NCBI RefSeq assembly: GCF_003403295.1
Contig: NZ_QUWV01000001.1
Location: 1-61,113, forward strand
From: Komagataeibacter melaceti
GTDB taxonomy: Bacteria > Pseudomonadota > Alphaproteobacteria > Acetobacterales > Acetobacteraceae
Direction: 5' to 3'
Length of the DNA stretch: 61,113 nt
Notes under the pieces: model-generated
The model's input: only the letters and a program-made list of their open reading frames with translations
Databases searched by the model: none
What the model was told of the DNA's origin: nothing
Shown here: piece by piece, positions 17,519-26,369 of the stretch
Layout of the letters: each line of letters begins with the position of its first letter
Position numbering within the stretch: the stretch's first letter is position 1
Position numbers and translations under genes: made by a program

Positions 17519-17548
17519 CTGTTCCATCCAGATAACGGGATGGAACAG
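17519..17548 (+). terminator. Hairpin after flgL
   Basis: A perfect 11-base-pair stem, CTGTTCCATCC with GGATGGAACAG, starts 20 bases after the flgL stop. The following DNA is AT-rich (tatctataaataatt) but lacks a T-run. It probably ends the flgF-flgK-flgL transcript, with moderate certainty, or stabilises its 3' end. Confidence 0.55.
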
Positions 17549-17610
17549 TATCTATAAATAATTGACATTTCTGCCGCATGAATGTGTCGCGGCTGGTTGA
17601 TGGTGGGTAC

Positions 17611-18078
17611 TTACCAGTACCCACCAATCACATGGCGCGGCTGGTTCCCGCCCGGATCAGCATTGGACGACCATGCGCTCCAGTCCCACAGGGCGGTATC
17701 GCGCCTGTTTTCAGCGGCCATCGAGCGCAAATCCAGTAGGAACTGAGCGGACTTCTTGCCTTTCTGATTGGATGATTCAATCAGTCCGGTCAGCGTCCGG
17801 TAAGCGGTTTCGGACCCCATATAAACACAACCGCACCCGATCGGATCGGCATAGAGATAGATAAGCCCGGTGGGTGAGGGACGATATGTCACCTGTCCCG
17901 GTGGCAGCGTGTTCATCATGGCGTAGCGCGCCGTTGTATCCGCTGCATGGGCGATAAAGCCCGCCTGTGACAGTGTCATTCCCTCATCCAGATAAGGCTT
18001 GGCGGGGGCCCCACATCCAGCCAGGCCGGCGCTGAACAGCACTGCCATAGTGGCCATGACATAACGGCGCGGTTTCAT
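17611..18078 (-). CDS. Unknown lipoprotein
   Basis: 155 aa from ATG 18078. The signal peptide ends in a lipobox, LAGC (Cys about 22), so the protein should be lipid-anchored, probably in the outer membrane. The mature part includes a Cys pair in the segment DPIGCGCVYMG and a Trp-rich tail. I do not recognise a family. It is a lone minus-strand gene between flgL and the DUF1217 gene. A terminator-like hairpin lies in its leader (18226-18245). A link to the flagellum is only by position. Confidence 0.65.
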   Translation of the reverse strand: MKPRRYVMATMAVLFSAGLAGCGAPAKPYLDEGMTLSQAGFIAHAADTTARYAMMNTLPPGQVTYRPSPTGLIYLYADPIGCGCVYMGSETAYRTLTGLIESSNQKGKKSAQFLLDLRSMAAENRRDTALWDWSAWSSNADPGGNQPRHVIGGYW

Positions 18079-18406
18079 GATCGTCTTATCGGGGCGATTT
18101 TCGGGGTGGATCGGGCTGTTGTGCATATAGGGAATGGGCCTTGATCTGAACGGCGGATCGCAGTCAGGAAACAGGCATCTGTTCCCGGAACATGGCCAGA
18201 CAGGATACGGGAGTGGAGAGTGAATAAAAAGTCCCGTTTGGGACTGCCTACCAAAACCGGCTCCCCACTAACCGGCTGATTGCCGGGGTAGGTACGGCCC
18301 CATGTTCCCATGGCGCCGACGATATGTTAGGAAAGAAATTTGTGTGCCGGTTTTTGCCAGAAACGCTGGGTAATGCGTGGCGGACCACGAATGAAGGATT
18401 GAACTG
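18079..18406. other. Divergent region upstream of lipoprotein and DUF1217 gene
   Basis: About 330 bases without a gene. It contains the minus-strand hairpin plus T-run at 18226-18245 and CCGGCT repeats near 18257-18285 (accggctcc, accggctga). No consensus promoter for the plus-strand gene is obvious. Confidence 0.4.
18226..18245 (-). terminator. Intrinsic terminator-like hairpin in the lipoprotein leader
   Basis: On the minus strand AGTCCC-AAAC-GGGACT is followed directly by TTTTT. This is a compact intrinsic terminator, 148 bases upstream of the lipoprotein start, where no minus-strand gene precedes it. It may attenuate that gene or block stray transcription. Confidence 0.45.
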
Positions 18407-19234
18407 ATGAGCATCAGCAATATCTCTCCGGTGTCCACGTACCTTACAGCCGTAAAGGATGAAAGTACGGCAGCCACGAATTATGCGAAAATGGACGCCA
18501 CCACCGGGCGCGAGGTGAGCAGTTTCGAGAAAGACGCGGCTTCCATTACATCGGCGGATGGCCTGCTCAAGAATTACTCGGCATTGCAGGTGGTTCTTGG
18601 CGCGTACGGTCTTGGCTCCATCTCGGGGGAGACGGCGCTGGTCAAGGATCTGCTGACGCAGGACCCCACATCATCCAAATCGCTTGCGAAGTCATCGGGT
18701 AACGCGACATGGCTGGCTTTTGCCGACGCGTTCAGCACCTGGGGTGAAAATGGCGGAACGGCCAGTGCCACGCCATTCACGTCTGACACGATCAGCTCGA
18801 TCGTCTCGAAGTTCGAGGAAACCCAGTACGAGGACGATACTGCCAATCAGGATAACGGGGTTGGCAACGCGCTCTATTTCACGCGTACGATGACCAGTGA
18901 CACGACGCTTTCAAAAATCATGTCGGACTCGACCCTGCTGAAAGTGGTGGAAACGGTTTCTGGCTACGACCCTGATGAATTCGGGGCGCTGGATTACGAC
19001 CAGCAGGTCAGCATGCTGACGAAGAAGGTTGACCTGAGCAAGTTCTCGACCTCTGCTGGCATCCAGAAATATGCCGAGCAGTATCTCGCCATGCTCCAGA
19101 TCAACCCGCAGACCCCGGACAAGCCGACGACAATGCTGGACCTGTTTGGCGGCGATAACAGCGATGAAGGCATTATAGCCTTGTTTGATACGAATGGCTC
19201 CTCGTCCAGCAGCCTCTATTCTGGTCTTTTCTAA
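18407..19234 (+). CDS. DUF1217 flagellar protein
   Basis: 275 aa, no signal peptide. The sequence (SSFEKDAASITSADGLLKNY, LGAYGLGS, TWLAFADAFSTWGENGG, VVETVSGYDPDEFGALDYDQ) has the pattern of DUF1217 proteins, found next to flagellar genes in rhizobia and other alphaproteobacteria. Their function is unproven. The Ser/Thr content and lack of a signal peptide resemble substrates of the flagellar export apparatus, but that is inference. It precedes fliI by 60 bases and is probably co-transcribed with fliI-fliJ. Confidence 0.75.
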   Translation: MSISNISPVSTYLTAVKDESTAATNYAKMDATTGREVSSFEKDAASITSADGLLKNYSALQVVLGAYGLGSISGETALVKDLLTQDPTSSKSLAKSSGNATWLAFADAFSTWGENGGTASATPFTSDTISSIVSKFEETQYEDDTANQDNGVGNALYFTRTMTSDTTLSKIMSDSTLLKVVETVSGYDPDEFGALDYDQQVSMLTKKVDLSKFSTSAGIQKYAEQYLAMLQINPQTPDKPTTMLDLFGGDNSDEGIIALFDTNGSSSSSLYSGLF

Positions 19235-19294
19235 GGCTGGACAGGCGGGCATGCTGTCCAGAGAAATCACAGGCTGCCGCCATAGTCGGCGCCG

Positions 19295-20740
19295 ATGAGC
19301 ACGGAGCCAGCACAGGCCTCGGTAGCTGCGGACATGATGGCGGGCATTCCCGACATTATGACGGCAATCCGGGAAGCTGTCGCAACCCCACGCCATGACG
19401 TGCCTGTTGGTGTTCTGGAAGGGCAGGTGACAGCATTGTCTGGCCTGTCCGTCTCCCTTAGCGGGCTGGCCGATTTTACCGGGGTGGGTGACCGTGTATC
19501 TATACTCGGGCTGGACGGGCGTGAAACCGAGGCCGAGATTGTAGCCTTTCGGGGTGAGACCGCTATCGCCATGCCGTACGGATCGCTCGAAGGGGTCGGG
19601 TCCGGCTGCCGGGCAACATTTAGCCTGTTTGATCCATCCGAAAGAAAGCGCCGGGCGGGTGGTACCCTGCTGGTCAATGATGGCTGGCAGGGCCGTGTCA
19701 TTGACCCGATGGGGCGCCCCATGGATGGAAAAGGTCCATTGCCACCCGATGGAACGCCACAGCGGCTGCATGCGCCCCCGCCAGAAGCAGCACGCAGGGC
19801 GCGGCTTGGCCCGCGTATTGACCTCGGGGTACGGGTTCTCAACCTGTTTACGACCTGCCGGCAGGGGCAGCGTCTGGGCCTGTTTGCCGGTTCCGGTGTC
19901 GGTAAATCCACCCTCATGGGCATGCTGGCCCGTTATACGGCCTGTGATGTCGCGGTGATTGCCCTGGTGGGTGAACGTGGCCGTGAAGTACGGGAATTCA
20001 TTGAGGACGACCTTGGCCCCGAGGGGCTGGCCAGATCGGTCGTTGTGGTCGCGACATCTGATTCATCGCCGCTGATGCGCCGGGAGGCGGCTTATACCGC
20101 CATGGCCACCGCCGAATATTTCCGCGATCAGGGCAAGTCCGTGCTCATGCTCATGGATAGTGTCACCCGCTTCTGTCAGGCCCTGCGCGAAATCGGCCTG
20201 TCATCGGGCGAGCCACCAGCTACCCGCGGCTATCCCCCTAGCGTGTTTGCCGAACTGCCGCGCCTTCTGGAGCGTGCCGGTCCGGGTGCGGTCGGGCCGG
20301 ATGGAAAGGCGGGCCAGATTACGGCCATGTTCTCGGTGCTGGTTGAAGGTGACGACCATAATGAGCCCGTAGCCGATGCGGTGCGGGGTATTCTCGACGG
20401 GCATGTCGTCATGGAACGGCGGATCGCGGAAGCGGGCCGCTACCCAGCGGTCAATGTCCTGCGCTCCCTGTCGCGAACCGTGCCCGGATGTAACTCCGCC
20501 GAGGAGAACAAGCTGGTGCAGGAAGCACGTTCCGACCTGGCCTCGTGGGATGAGATGCAGGATATGGTCCGCCTTGGCGCCTACCGTGCCGGGAATGACC
20601 CCAAGGTGGATAAGGCCATTCGCGTGGCACCCGCCATCGAGGATGTGCTGAAGCAGTCCCGTAACGAAAGGGCCACGCTGCCCGAGAGTTTTGAGGCGCT
20701 GGCGCGTGCCCTTGTGCCGCCGCCACAGGCAGCATCCTGA
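19295..20740 (+). CDS. fliI: Flagellum-specific ATPase FliI
   Basis: Export ATPase related to the F1 beta subunit, energising substrate release at the export gate. 481 aa. Walker A AGSGVGKST at about 197-205, Walker B VLMLMDSVTR at about 283, then GEPPATRGYPPSVFAELPRL, all strongly conserved in FliI. The N-terminal part carries the FliH-binding and oligomerisation region. The stop overlaps the start of the FliJ-like gene. It lies 10 kb from fliH, separated from the main C-ring operon. Confidence 0.97.
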   Translation: MSTEPAQASVAADMMAGIPDIMTAIREAVATPRHDVPVGVLEGQVTALSGLSVSLSGLADFTGVGDRVSILGLDGRETEAEIVAFRGETAIAMPYGSLEGVGSGCRATFSLFDPSERKRRAGGTLLVNDGWQGRVIDPMGRPMDGKGPLPPDGTPQRLHAPPPEAARRARLGPRIDLGVRVLNLFTTCRQGQRLGLFAGSGVGKSTLMGMLARYTACDVAVIALVGERGREVREFIEDDLGPEGLARSVVVVATSDSSPLMRREAAYTAMATAEYFRDQGKSVLMLMDSVTRFCQALREIGLSSGEPPATRGYPPSVFAELPRLLERAGPGAVGPDGKAGQITAMFSVLVEGDDHNEPVADAVRGILDGHVVMERRIAEAGRYPAVNVLRSLSRTVPGCNSAEENKLVQEARSDLASWDEMQDMVRLGAYRAGNDPKVDKAIRVAPAIEDVLKQSRNERATLPESFEALARALVPPPQAAS

Positions 20741-21159
20741 TGGACGCCAGAACGCGGGCACTGCAGGCCCTGATCCGGCTGAGGCAGACGGAAGTCGATC
20801 AGGCAAAAACGGCTCTGGCCGAAGCCGTGGGCAAGGAAAATGCGGCGCTGGACCTGGTGGAAAAACGGCGTGCCCTGATCGAGAGCGAGCAGGAACGGGC
20901 CGTTTCCGGGCAGGTGTCGATGGATGATTTCCGGACCTGGCTGCCAGCGGGAAGGGATGCTGTGGAACAGGCCCAGAAGGCCCTTTCCGCCGCCCGTCAG
21001 GTATCGGATCAGGCGCGTGAAGTGCTCATACAGGCCAACGCCGCCCAGAAAGCCGCGCAGGCCATAATGGACAGGCGGCTTGAAGAGGAAGCGGAAACCC
21101 GTGCGCGCCGGGAACAGACGGAAATTGATGACCTGTCCCGACGCAACAGGATGGGTTAG
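20740..21159 (+). CDS. fliJ: FliJ-like export chaperone
   Basis: 139 aa, almost entirely helical and charged (RLRQTEVDQAKTALAEAVG, ERAVSGQVSMDDFRTWLP, RRLEEEAETRARREQTEID). It fits the coiled-coil FliJ stalk of the export ATPase. The start overlaps the fliI stop (TGATG), as in many fliI-fliJ pairs. FliJ sequences diverge widely, so the assignment is from coiled-coil character, length and coupling to fliI. Confidence 0.75.
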   Translation: MDARTRALQALIRLRQTEVDQAKTALAEAVGKENAALDLVEKRRALIESEQERAVSGQVSMDDFRTWLPAGRDAVEQAQKALSAARQVSDQAREVLIQANAAQKAAQAIMDRRLEEEAETRARREQTEIDDLSRRNRMG

Positions 21160-21193
21160 GGCCGCCCGCATTTTGCAGCGTGCGGGGTTCATG

Positions 21194-21218
21194 ACCCTGC
21201 CATTTTCGGTGGCAGGGT
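21194..21218 (+). terminator. Hairpin after the fliI-fliJ unit
   Basis: ACCCTGCCA pairs with TGGCAGGGT around a 7-base loop, 35 bases after the fliJ-like stop. A smaller stem (CCCGCA/TGCGGG) stands just before it. There is no T-run, so termination strength is uncertain. Confidence 0.4.
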
Positions 21219-21409
21219 GAATTCGTGTGGGCATTTTCTGCTGGCACTGCCATCCGTTACGGTCAAAGGGGCTTTATTGCGGCCTTTATCATGTTTGGTC
21301 CTTGAGAAACTGCAAAGCGCCCGCTATCGCTTCCTGTAAGAGGGGTGCAATATAATCGTATTTGATGTGATCCGGTTATATCAATGGCCATGAGGAATTA
21401 GGAAAGTAC

Positions 21410-22174
21410 ATGCAACAGTCACAGCAGCCGGATGCGAAGATATTTATCGCCACGCCATGTTTCGGTGGCATGGTCACACAGGAATACATGGAATCCATAG
21501 TCGCCTGCGCCAGTGTATTGCGGGTTCCGATGACGCTTTCCCTGCTGGGCGATGACGCCATGATCTCCCGGGCACGCAACACCCTTCTGCACAAATTCCT
21601 GGTGCTGTCCGACGCCTCCCACATCCTGTTTGTTGATGCCGATATCGGTTTCCCGGCGGAAGCGCCCGCCCGTCTTCTGGCGGCGGACAAGGATATCATT
21701 GCCGGCCTGTATCCGATCCGTGACCGCTTCTGGGACAAGGCCACGCAGGAAAACATCCTGCATGGCGAAGCACAGGAAACGGCTTCCCTGCGCTATGTTG
21801 GCGAGACGGAAGCCATGCACCAGACATGGGAGAAGGGGCCGCTCCTCAAGACCCATTATGCCGGGACAGGCTTCATGATGATCAGCCGCAAGGCTGTCGC
21901 CATGATGGTCAAGAGCTACCCGGAAACGGCGTACCGCCGTATCGACGCCCCCGGCAGCGAGGGGGACGGCCAGTATCATGCCCTGTTTGATGGCAGCATT
22001 GACCCTGACACCGGAACCTATCTGAGCGAAGACTTCACCTTCTGCCGTCGCTGGCGCGAGATCGGGGGAGAAGTCTGGGTGGATACGTCCATCTCCCTGA
22101 CACATGCCGGACGCGCCTCGTTCCGTGGCAATCCGTCATGTCGTGTGGGTACGGCACAATACAAGGGCGCATGA
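21410..22174 (+). CDS. Glycosyltransferase-like protein in motility locus
   Basis: 254 aa. It begins IFIATPCFGGMVTQEYMESI, has a possible metal-binding VDADIGFP (about 74-81), then AGTGFMMISRKAV and a late EDFTFCRRWREIGGEVW that resembles the end of family 2 type transferases. No membrane helix or signal peptide is seen, so it is probably cytoplasmic. It sits 17 bases before motB. A TATAAT at 21351 in an AT-rich stretch may be its -10 box. A role in modifying flagellin or another exported protein is an inference from context; the substrate is unknown. Confidence 0.65.
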   Translation: MQQSQQPDAKIFIATPCFGGMVTQEYMESIVACASVLRVPMTLSLLGDDAMISRARNTLLHKFLVLSDASHILFVDADIGFPAEAPARLLAADKDIIAGLYPIRDRFWDKATQENILHGEAQETASLRYVGETEAMHQTWEKGPLLKTHYAGTGFMMISRKAVAMMVKSYPETAYRRIDAPGSEGDGQYHALFDGSIDPDTGTYLSEDFTFCRRWREIGGEVWVDTSISLTHAGRASFRGNPSCRVGTAQYKGA

Positions 22175-22191
22175 GACTGCGGTAACACCAC

Positions 22192-23280
22192 ATGGCAAAA
22201 AACGATAACCACCCCATCATAATCAAACGGGGTGACGACGACGAGCAGGGCGGTCACCACGGGGGCGCATGGAAGATCGCCTATGGTGACTTCATGACCG
22301 CGCTCATGTCGTTCTTTCTTGTCATGTGGCTGCTCAACGCAACCACCGATGAGCAACGTGCAGGCATCGCGGCCTTCTTCAATCCCATGGCCGAGAAGGG
22401 TGCGCATCTCCAGTCAACCGATGCGATGCTTGACGTTGATCCGTCACCGCTTACGGGTGGCACCGTCATCCGGCGTGTCATAGATGGCAAGACGGTGGCA
22501 CCGGAAGAAGAGGGTGATAAGGGAGGCCATGACGGCCCCCGTACATCGCTTCCCGGCAACAGCAGTTCGGATGATATCACGCGGGGCATCAAGACGCAGC
22601 TTACGCCGTCCTCTCCCGCGATCATACCGATCGGGGGGCCGAAGAGTGGTGCTGCCAAAAGCGTGGGCTATGTTGGCGGTGAAAGTCAGGTAGCCGCGGC
22701 GTACGAGCAGAACAAGATCGAGCAGATGGCTGCGGGCCTGCAGAAAGCGGTCCAGGAAAATCCCGAACTGCAGACATCCGCGTCCAATATGTCGGTTCAT
22801 GTCGAGCGTGATGACATCCGCATCGAACTGCATGACGCCAGCAATGCCCCGATGTTCGACACCGGATCAGCCGCCCCCAATCGCGTGGGCACGCAGATGC
22901 TGATGCAGATTGGCAGCTGGCTGGCCACCATGCCCGAGCGTATATCGATTGTCGGTTATACGGATGCCGCCCCTTACCGGGCAGGCATCAAGGGCGGCAT
23001 GTCCAACTGGACCCTGTCCGCGCTGCGCGCCGACCATGCGCGCGAAGTGCTTGTGCGCGCGGGATATCCTGACCGAAACATTCTGGATGTTTCAGGTCGT
23101 TCCGATCGCGAACTGGCCATCCCGTCCGATCCCTCGGCAGCCGGGAACCGACGGGTCGTGATCATCCTGCACAAACGCTATCCGACCCCGGAGCCCGCCA
23201 TCACCCCCGATACCGGCGCCAGCCCTGTTGCGGCACCGGCGCAACCTGACGGAAAAACCGGCACGGTCGCGCCAAAATAA
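22192..23280 (+). CDS. motB: Flagellar stator protein MotB
   Basis: Peptidoglycan-anchored stator subunit. 362 aa. The single membrane helix follows AYGDFMTALMSFFLVMWLLN with the essential proton-accepting Asp at residue 33. A long linker (about 60-190) leads to the OmpA-like domain (about 225-325; IVGYTDAAPYRAG, NWTLSALRADHAREVLV, NRRVVIIL). The linker is long and low-complexity, as in alphaproteobacterial MotB proteins that work with a periplasmic MotC. It comes before motA, the reverse of the common order. Confidence 0.95.
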   Translation: MAKNDNHPIIIKRGDDDEQGGHHGGAWKIAYGDFMTALMSFFLVMWLLNATTDEQRAGIAAFFNPMAEKGAHLQSTDAMLDVDPSPLTGGTVIRRVIDGKTVAPEEEGDKGGHDGPRTSLPGNSSSDDITRGIKTQLTPSSPAIIPIGGPKSGAAKSVGYVGGESQVAAAYEQNKIEQMAAGLQKAVQENPELQTSASNMSVHVERDDIRIELHDASNAPMFDTGSAAPNRVGTQMLMQIGSWLATMPERISIVGYTDAAPYRAGIKGGMSNWTLSALRADHAREVLVRAGYPDRNILDVSGRSDRELAIPSDPSAAGNRRVVIILHKRYPTPEPAITPDTGASPVAAPAQPDGKTGTVAPK

Positions 23281-23411
23281 ACAGGGCAACACACATTACA
23301 ATGGGTGTTCCTTGCTATCAAAGCCGGGCAATCTTGCGTAGAAAGACTGTAAACCGCCGTTGGGGGAAGTTCTGCCATGCGGCCCAAGTGGATGAAAGTG
23401 GAGACTGCTAA

Positions 23412-24293
23412 ATGCTTTTCCTCGGGGGGCTCTTCTTTGCGCTGCTCTGTGTCTTTGGTTCCTTTGTAGCGTCTGGCGGGGCGCTCGCGCCCCTGGCCAA
23501 GTCCATGCCCTTCGAACTGCTGACGATTGTCGGGGCGGCCCTTGGCATTTTCATCATGGGCAATTCCAAGGAAGCCCTCAAGCAGGCTCCCGGCTTCCTG
23601 AAGCGGACACTGAGCGGCGCGCGGTACGACAAGGCAGCCTATCTGGAACTGCTGGTTACGCTTTTCCGGTTCACGCGCCTTGCGCAGGCCAAGGGTAACA
23701 TGGCGCTTGAGGAGCATATCGAGAACCCTGCCGAGAGCAGCATCTTCGCCCTGTCCCCCGGCGTACGTGACGATATCGAAGTTCGCAACATGATCTGCGA
23801 CTATCTCCGCCTGGTCAGCCTCAACATGGGTGACGCCTATCAGCTGGACGAGGTGATGGCGCGTGAACTCAAGAAGAACCTGACGGAAAAGCTGCACATG
23901 TCGGAATGCCTGCAGAGCATTGCCGACGCCCTGCCCGCGCTGGGTATCGTGGCCGCCGTGCTGGGCGTGATCAAGACCATGGCCTCGATCAGCAAGCCTC
24001 CGGCCATTCTGGGCGCCATGATTGGTGGCGCGCTTGTAGGTACCTTCCTTGGCGTGCTCCTGTCCTATGGTGTCGTGGCCCCACTGGCGGGAAGGATGCG
24101 GGATGTGATAATGCAGGATGGTCGCTATCCGGATATTATCAGGATCGTCCTTGTGGCCCATCTGCAGGGAAATCCACCGCAGGTCAGTGCTGAGATCGGG
24201 CGTAAGGATATACCGCACGCTTTCATGCCTACGTTCAGTGAACTTGATTCCCTTCTTTCGGAATCAGCAAACCCGCCGACAGGAACAGCTTGA
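23412..24293 (+). CDS. motA: Flagellar stator protein MotA
   Basis: Ion-channel subunit of the stator that pushes on FliG. 293 aa, four membrane helices (about 3-20, 30-48, 170-190, 200-220). The conserved Pro region is visible in ADALPALGIVAAVLGVIKTM, and cytoplasmic charged residues lie between helices 2 and 3 (ENPAESSIF). The start at 23412 is separated from motB by 131 bases with no clear terminator, so co-transcription is likely. fliK starts 37 bases downstream. Confidence 0.95.
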   Translation: MLFLGGLFFALLCVFGSFVASGGALAPLAKSMPFELLTIVGAALGIFIMGNSKEALKQAPGFLKRTLSGARYDKAAYLELLVTLFRFTRLAQAKGNMALEEHIENPAESSIFALSPGVRDDIEVRNMICDYLRLVSLNMGDAYQLDEVMARELKKNLTEKLHMSECLQSIADALPALGIVAAVLGVIKTMASISKPPAILGAMIGGALVGTFLGVLLSYGVVAPLAGRMRDVIMQDGRYPDIIRIVLVAHLQGNPPQVSAEIGRKDIPHAFMPTFSELDSLLSESANPPTGTA

Positions 24294-24329
24294 CCGGGCA
24301 GGGATGCAGCCAGGAGCACGGAGTATCTA

Positions 24330-26330
24330 ATGGGTATTACGGTGGCGAAAGCCTCGACCATTCCCAACTCGGCACAGGAAGCATCCCTGTCATCCCGGCT
24401 GAACATCGCAACGCCACAGAAGGCGGGGACCACGACGGCTGCGTCCTCTCCTGTCTCGAAAAAGCGGACCGGAAAGGAAAAGAACTCCTTCGGGGCAATG
24501 GTCCGTGGGTTTTCGGGGGAGCGGGGCAGCGACAGGCATGAGACTCATGCCCGCTCCGGTTCCAGCGCGACCGGGGCCACGTCCACGATGGTGTCAGACC
24601 CGTCAGGGCAGGGGAACAGGACAAAATCATCTTCTTCCCCGACCGCTGCGGACAAGACAGCGCAGGAAAGTGCGGACACGCAGAACAGCGCACAGGTCCC
24701 GACGTTCCAGCTTTCGCTATCAGATCAGGAAGATGATGCATCTTCCCCTAAATCGGCATCGGCGCAGGACACCACGCAGGGTCAGGATGCGAATAGTGTT
24801 CAGTCCTCCAGCGATCCTGCTGCGGATGCAGGCCAGCAGATCCAGAACATGCAGGGGTGGCCCGCCCTGATGCTGGCCCAGACGGTCATGCCCGTACAAG
24901 TCACGACCACACAGGCCCCTAACTCGACTGGATCATCGGCTACAGCAGCGGCCGGAACCGCCAGTGCCGCCACCATGACATCAGGCACGGCGCAGGCCGG
25001 AACGATCCTGTCCGCCAGTGCGGCGCTGAGCGCCATCATGACGACCTTGGCTTCAGCCGGTGGGGCGCAAGCCGCCCCATCCGCCCAGTCGATGCCAACC
25101 GCTGCACAATCGACAGCTTCCCAAGGTGGTGCCAGGGCAGAGAAGTCCCTGCTGGCCTCACAGCAGGCGCAGGTTGCCGCTGCCGCGCAGGGGAATGACA
25201 CTGCATCTATTCCCGCCCCTGGCACAACCGCGACTGCCAACACACCTGGCACGGCCACAGCGGGCGCGGACATTGTGCAGGCTGCCGTCGGGCAGGCGAC
25301 GGTGCCGGTAAATGCTTCAGGGAGTGCGGTTGCCGCCCCCCTGTCATCCAGTAGCAGGTTCGCGTCCATCCATTCTGCCGCGTCATCTACCACCACTACT
25401 GCCCCATCGGCCCAGTCTGTGCAGACCGGTGATGGTACGGCCGCCTCGCAGTCCTCCCAGACCGCAAGTGTCAGCAATGTCACGGTACAAACATCCGCCC
25501 GCATGGACAGCCGGGACGGGCTGGCATCGCTGTCGGCATCGCCGGACCATACCGCCTCGACCGGATATAATGCCGTTACCGCTCCCTCGGGCGAGGCGGT
25601 AGCAAGTGCGGAACAGCAGGGTGGTCTGTCCGATCATTCCGAAATGTCCGGGGATGACAGGGGCGAAGACACACAGAAGGCGGATGCCCCGACACCGACC
25701 AATATAACCCTGTCCTCTGACCTGTCCGCCCCGACGGCCTTTTCCATCGAGCATGCGGGACAGACAGCGGATACGGAAGCGACCCAGACGCTCAACCAGG
25801 CGGACGGGGATGATGAGGTCAGTAGCCAGTTTGTATCTTCCCCTGGCATTTCGCGCTCTGCCGATGGCCGGACTTCTGTTTCCATGACCATCATGACGGG
25901 GGACTCAACGCCGGTTCATGTTCATCTCGAAGGGACGGATGGGGTCACAACCGGTATTGTCCTGCAAAGTGAGGATGAAGCCACCGCCCGTCACCTTGCC
26001 AATAACAGGCATGAACTGGTTACGGCGCTGGGGGCGACCGGCATGGAGGTCAACAAGCTGAAGATTGACGTGGTGGCCGCGACAGATAACGGCGCCAACC
26101 TCAATGATCAGGGGGCCGGTAATGGCGCTACGTATGACGGAAGTGCCTCGGGCGGCATGTCCGGCAACGGTGCCGGGCAGAATGGCGGACAGTCATTTTC
26201 CGGTAGTGCGTGGGGGAGCGGATTTGTCTCCCCGGCCCAGGGAGGAGTTGACATTGATGGCGGCACCAGCGATGCAGCCACAGGGGCTGGCCGCACATAC
26301 GCCGGAAGTGGGATCAATATTACCGCATGA
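24330..26330 (+). CDS. fliK: Flagellar hook-length control protein FliK
   Basis: Molecular ruler that sets hook length and switches export specificity through FlhB. 666 aa. The first 500 residues are low complexity, rich in Ala, Ser, Thr and Gln, as expected for a secreted ruler. The C-terminal domain (about 510-590) keeps the recognisable FliK pattern GDSTPVHVHLEGTDGVTTGI, LANNRHELVTALGATGMEV. A Gly/Asn-rich tail follows. It lies between motA and flgD (40 bases). Length differences in the ruler region are expected between species. Confidence 0.85.
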   Translation: MGITVAKASTIPNSAQEASLSSRLNIATPQKAGTTTAASSPVSKKRTGKEKNSFGAMVRGFSGERGSDRHETHARSGSSATGATSTMVSDPSGQGNRTKSSSSPTAADKTAQESADTQNSAQVPTFQLSLSDQEDDASSPKSASAQDTTQGQDANSVQSSSDPAADAGQQIQNMQGWPALMLAQTVMPVQVTTTQAPNSTGSSATAAAGTASAATMTSGTAQAGTILSASAALSAIMTTLASAGGAQAAPSAQSMPTAAQSTASQGGARAEKSLLASQQAQVAAAAQGNDTASIPAPGTTATANTPGTATAGADIVQAAVGQATVPVNASGSAVAAPLSSSSRFASIHSAASSTTTTAPSAQSVQTGDGTAASQSSQTASVSNVTVQTSARMDSRDGLASLSASPDHTASTGYNAVTAPSGEAVASAEQQGGLSDHSEMSGDDRGEDTQKADAPTPTNITLSSDLSAPTAFSIEHAGQTADTEATQTLNQADGDDEVSSQFVSSPGISRSADGRTSVSMTIMTGDSTPVHVHLEGTDGVTTGIVLQSEDEATARHLANNRHELVTALGATGMEVNKLKIDVVAATDNGANLNDQGAGNGATYDGSASGGMSGNGAGQNGGQSFSGSAWGSGFVSPAQGGVDIDGGTSDAATGAGRTYAGSGINITA

Positions 26331-26369
26331 CCCCGGCAGCGGGCGTGGTAACAGGAAGGAACAGAGGCA

